Of a stretch of 64,000 nt of DNA, positions 62,397-64,000 are shown piece after piece. The translations under genes and the position numbers were made by a program. The notes below the pieces were generated by a model. The model did not search any database. It was not told the origin of the DNA and saw only the letters and a list, made by a program, of their open reading frames with translations. The stretch comes from JBCCXL01 sp039191605 (lineage in GTDB: Bacteria > Acidobacteriota > Thermoanaerobaculia > Multivoradales > JAHZIX01), in the NCBI GenBank assembly GCA_039191605.1, contig JBCCXL010000014.1, forward strand, positions 124,001-188,000, written 5' to 3'. Position 1 is the first letter of the stretch. Each line of letters starts with the position of its first letter.

Positions 62397-63991
62397 GAGC
62401 TCTTCTCCTGGGTCTGATGGGATCCTGGCCTCGACTCCAGCTTCGATCCTGGCTCCGAATCCAGCGCCGCGCTGAGCTGCTGATGGAGGGCATCGGCGGA
62501 TTCCTGATCCAGATGCAGGTGAGCCAGGGGTGCCTCCAGCTGGTGGGCGAAGTTGTCCCAGGTCTTACGACGCTGCTTCAGGCGCTCCTCGCCGCTCTCT
62601 CCCAGCTGGCGGGCGTAGGGTGAAGTGTCCACTACCGCGAGGGTGGAGCCGCTGTGCTGCGCCTCCCGCAGGATCTCGCCGTGGACTTCATCTTCCGGCG
62701 TTGCCGCGAGGCTGAACCACAGCACCGTGGTGAGGGTCCACGGGGCGCTCTCGGGGCTCTCGAGGTTGGCGCTTTGCTCGTCCTCCTCGGTCTTTGCTTC
62801 TGGCGAGCTGTCCTTTGGTTTCGTCAGCGAAGCCAGCGTCGAGCCGGCAGCCAGCGGCGGGTGGAGCCGCAGGCGCGCCTGGCTGCCGAAGAGATCCCGC
62901 AGCGCGCTCTGCAGGCGCTCGGAGCTCTCCGCCGGCGGCCGGTGGCCGACGGGGACCAGGTCGACGGTGAGGCCCTCACCGCGGCCGGCGGCGAGAATGC
63001 GCCGGGCGTAGGCGCCGCTGAGCTCCACGGTAATCCTGCGCTTCAGCCACCAGGCGCGCCAAGTCTCGGTGAGAGCCAGCAGCCCTCGCGGGATGATCAC
63101 CAGCAGCAGGGCGGTGAGGGCGAAGAGATGAATCCACGGCGCCGCCGGCCCGGAGGCCGGGGCCTGGATTTCGGCGACCGGCGGAATCGGCAGGCTGGCG
63201 AGGCGAGAGGCGGGGGTCAGCAGGATCGAGAACAGTCGCTCCACCTGATCGGCGTTGAGGAAGGTGCTTTCCCAGGTGGCGCGATATTCGAAGGCCAGGC
63301 CTCGCAGGTAGGTTCCGGCGATCAGGCCCCCCATGAAGAGCAGGGCGGCGAGATGGAGCAGCCGGCGGCCGCGGGCGAGGAGTAGGGAGGTCGCGGCGCG
63401 GCGCCAGGCGGTGAGGAAGCGGGCGAGGGCCGGGCCGACCACCGAGGATTCCTCTCGCGGCGCCTCCCGCAGCCGGGAGGCCGCCTGGCGGGCGGCCCAA
63501 AAGGAGGCGAGGGGAGCGAAGATTCGCCCCAGGCCGCTGCCCGGAGGGCCACCGCTGGCGCCCTTGAGCAGCCATACGGAGGCGAAGCTGAAATAGGTGA
63601 AGAGATTCCAGGCGAAGGTCGCCAGCAGAGGCACCGCCAGCAGATGTACGTGGCGATCGGTGCCGAGGGCGGAGGCCAACAGGCCCAGCAGTAGGGCGAG
63701 GGCCAGCAGCGCCCAGGCGGCGGAGCTGCCGAGGCGCAGGGTATGGGCGACTTGCCGCGGCAGAGGGCTGCGGCGATGGAGCTCTCGCTCGAGGATCTGC
63801 GCTCTGCGGGCCACCACCTCGGCGGCCTCCGCGGAGACGGCGGGGGCTCCGCGGCCCGCAAGAGCCTCCTCCGAGGCCCGCAGGCGCTCCTCTCGGCTGA
63901 GGAAATGGCCCTCGCTATCCACCTCTTCGAAGGCCCGGACCATCAGCACCCGCTGAGCGTCCCGCTCCTGAAGTCGTACTTTCAGTGCCAT
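62393..63991 (-). CDS. DUF2868-type membrane protein
   Basis: A 532-aa protein with four or five membrane helices: SSAAWALLALALLLGLLASALG, LLAVPLLATFAWNLFTYFSF, LLHLAALLFMGGLIAGTYL, and LFALTALLLVIIPRGLLALT. A soluble C-terminal domain (about 330-500) carries the acidic, Ser-rich segment EEDEQSANLESPESAPW and a GTPase-like but P-loop-free fold. The N terminus LQERDAQRVLMVRAFEEVDSEGHFLSREER is typical of DUF2868. The gene ends 4 nt inside the DUF3482 GTPase gene. Pairing of these two families is established, but their function is not. Confidence 0.85.
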   Translation of the reverse strand: MALKVRLQERDAQRVLMVRAFEEVDSEGHFLSREERLRASEEALAGRGAPAVSAEAAEVVARRAQILERELHRRSPLPRQVAHTLRLGSSAAWALLALALLLGLLASALGTDRHVHLLAVPLLATFAWNLFTYFSFASVWLLKGASGGPPGSGLGRIFAPLASFWAARQAASRLREAPREESSVVGPALARFLTAWRRAATSLLLARGRRLLHLAALLFMGGLIAGTYLRGLAFEYRATWESTFLNADQVERLFSILLTPASRLASLPIPPVAEIQAPASGPAAPWIHLFALTALLLVIIPRGLLALTETWRAWWLKRRITVELSGAYARRILAAGRGEGLTVDLVPVGHRPPAESSERLQSALRDLFGSQARLRLHPPLAAGSTLASLTKPKDSSPEAKTEEDEQSANLESPESAPWTLTTVLWFSLAATPEDEVHGEILREAQHSGSTLAVVDTSPYARQLGESGEERLKQRRKTWDNFAHQLEAPLAHLHLDQESADALHQQLSAALDSEPGSKLESRPGSHQTQEKSS

Positions 63992-64000
63992 GGTTAGATT

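Overview
The window is GC-rich, tightly packed bacterial DNA with Shine-Dalgarno-led genes and many 4-nt ATGA/GTGA overlaps. It holds no rRNA, tRNA, CRISPR array, phage block or insertion sequence that I can recognise. The mix of genes (TubC-docked NRPS, WS/DGAT, sulfatase-TPR and PQQ-propeller proteins, ECF42 sigma factor with a DGPF partner, AsmA-like protein, TonB receptor) suggests a Gram-negative, metabolically versatile bacterium such as an acidobacterium (Thermoanaerobaculia-like) or a myxobacterium-like lineage. That placement is inference; no taxonomic marker is present.

Layout. 1-8.1 kb: the 3' part of a cysteine-heterocyclising NRPS operon. The order is [A end]-PCP-Cy-A(Cys)-PCP-Ox, then TubC-Cy-(A-domain relic)-PCP-TE. 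8.3-9.4 kb: a sulfotransferase. 9.5-10 kb: a BrnT/BrnA toxin-antitoxin pair. 10.1-14.3 kb: a putative metal-uptake locus with two paralogous His-rich membrane proteins and a TonB-dependent receptor, behind a promoter carrying a Fur-like inverted repeat. 14.4-25.2 kb: AraC regulator, ATP-grasp-like protein, alpha/beta hydrolase plus WS/DGAT, a tandem amidohydrolase pair (one lacking metal ligands), a NarL-type regulator and an ornithine-cyclodeaminase-family protein. 25.3-35.1 kb: AsmA-like protein, inositol-monophosphatase-family enzyme, a PlsC-GNAT fusion, MgtE and a sulfatase-TPR protein. 35.2-38.4 kb: two equal-length GH18-like proteins flanking a ParDE module, the first with a near-consensus sigma-54 promoter. 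39.6-44.5 kb: DGPF protein with ECF42 sigma factor, aspartate-semialdehyde dehydrogenase and cofactor-independent phosphoglycerate mutase. 44.5-49.5 kb: an AttEFGH-like ABC operon. 50-56 kb: a non-coding region with a perfect sigma-54 promoter, a degenerate alpha/beta hydrolase, a PQQ-like propeller and a His-rich TonB-C-like protein. 56.4-60.8 kb: clpB and a cbpA-type dnaJ, the latter behind a promoter with an HspR (HAIR)-like palindrome. 60.8-64 kb: a DUF3482 GTPase and DUF2868 membrane protein pair.

The most notable signals are: (1) an NRPS terminal module whose A domain has collapsed to a short recognisable remnant, implying that cysteine is loaded in trans; (2) an asd leader in which a perfect hairpin buries the Shine-Dalgarno sequence while a short upstream reading frame runs through it and ends in an ATGA overlap; (3) a perfect sigma-54 promoter at 50281 that drives no obvious gene but precedes tetraloop-capped hairpins; (4) duplicated, apparently cytosolic GH18-like proteins around a toxin-antitoxin module. 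Some starts were moved to codons with better ribosome binding sites; where this was done the entry says so.
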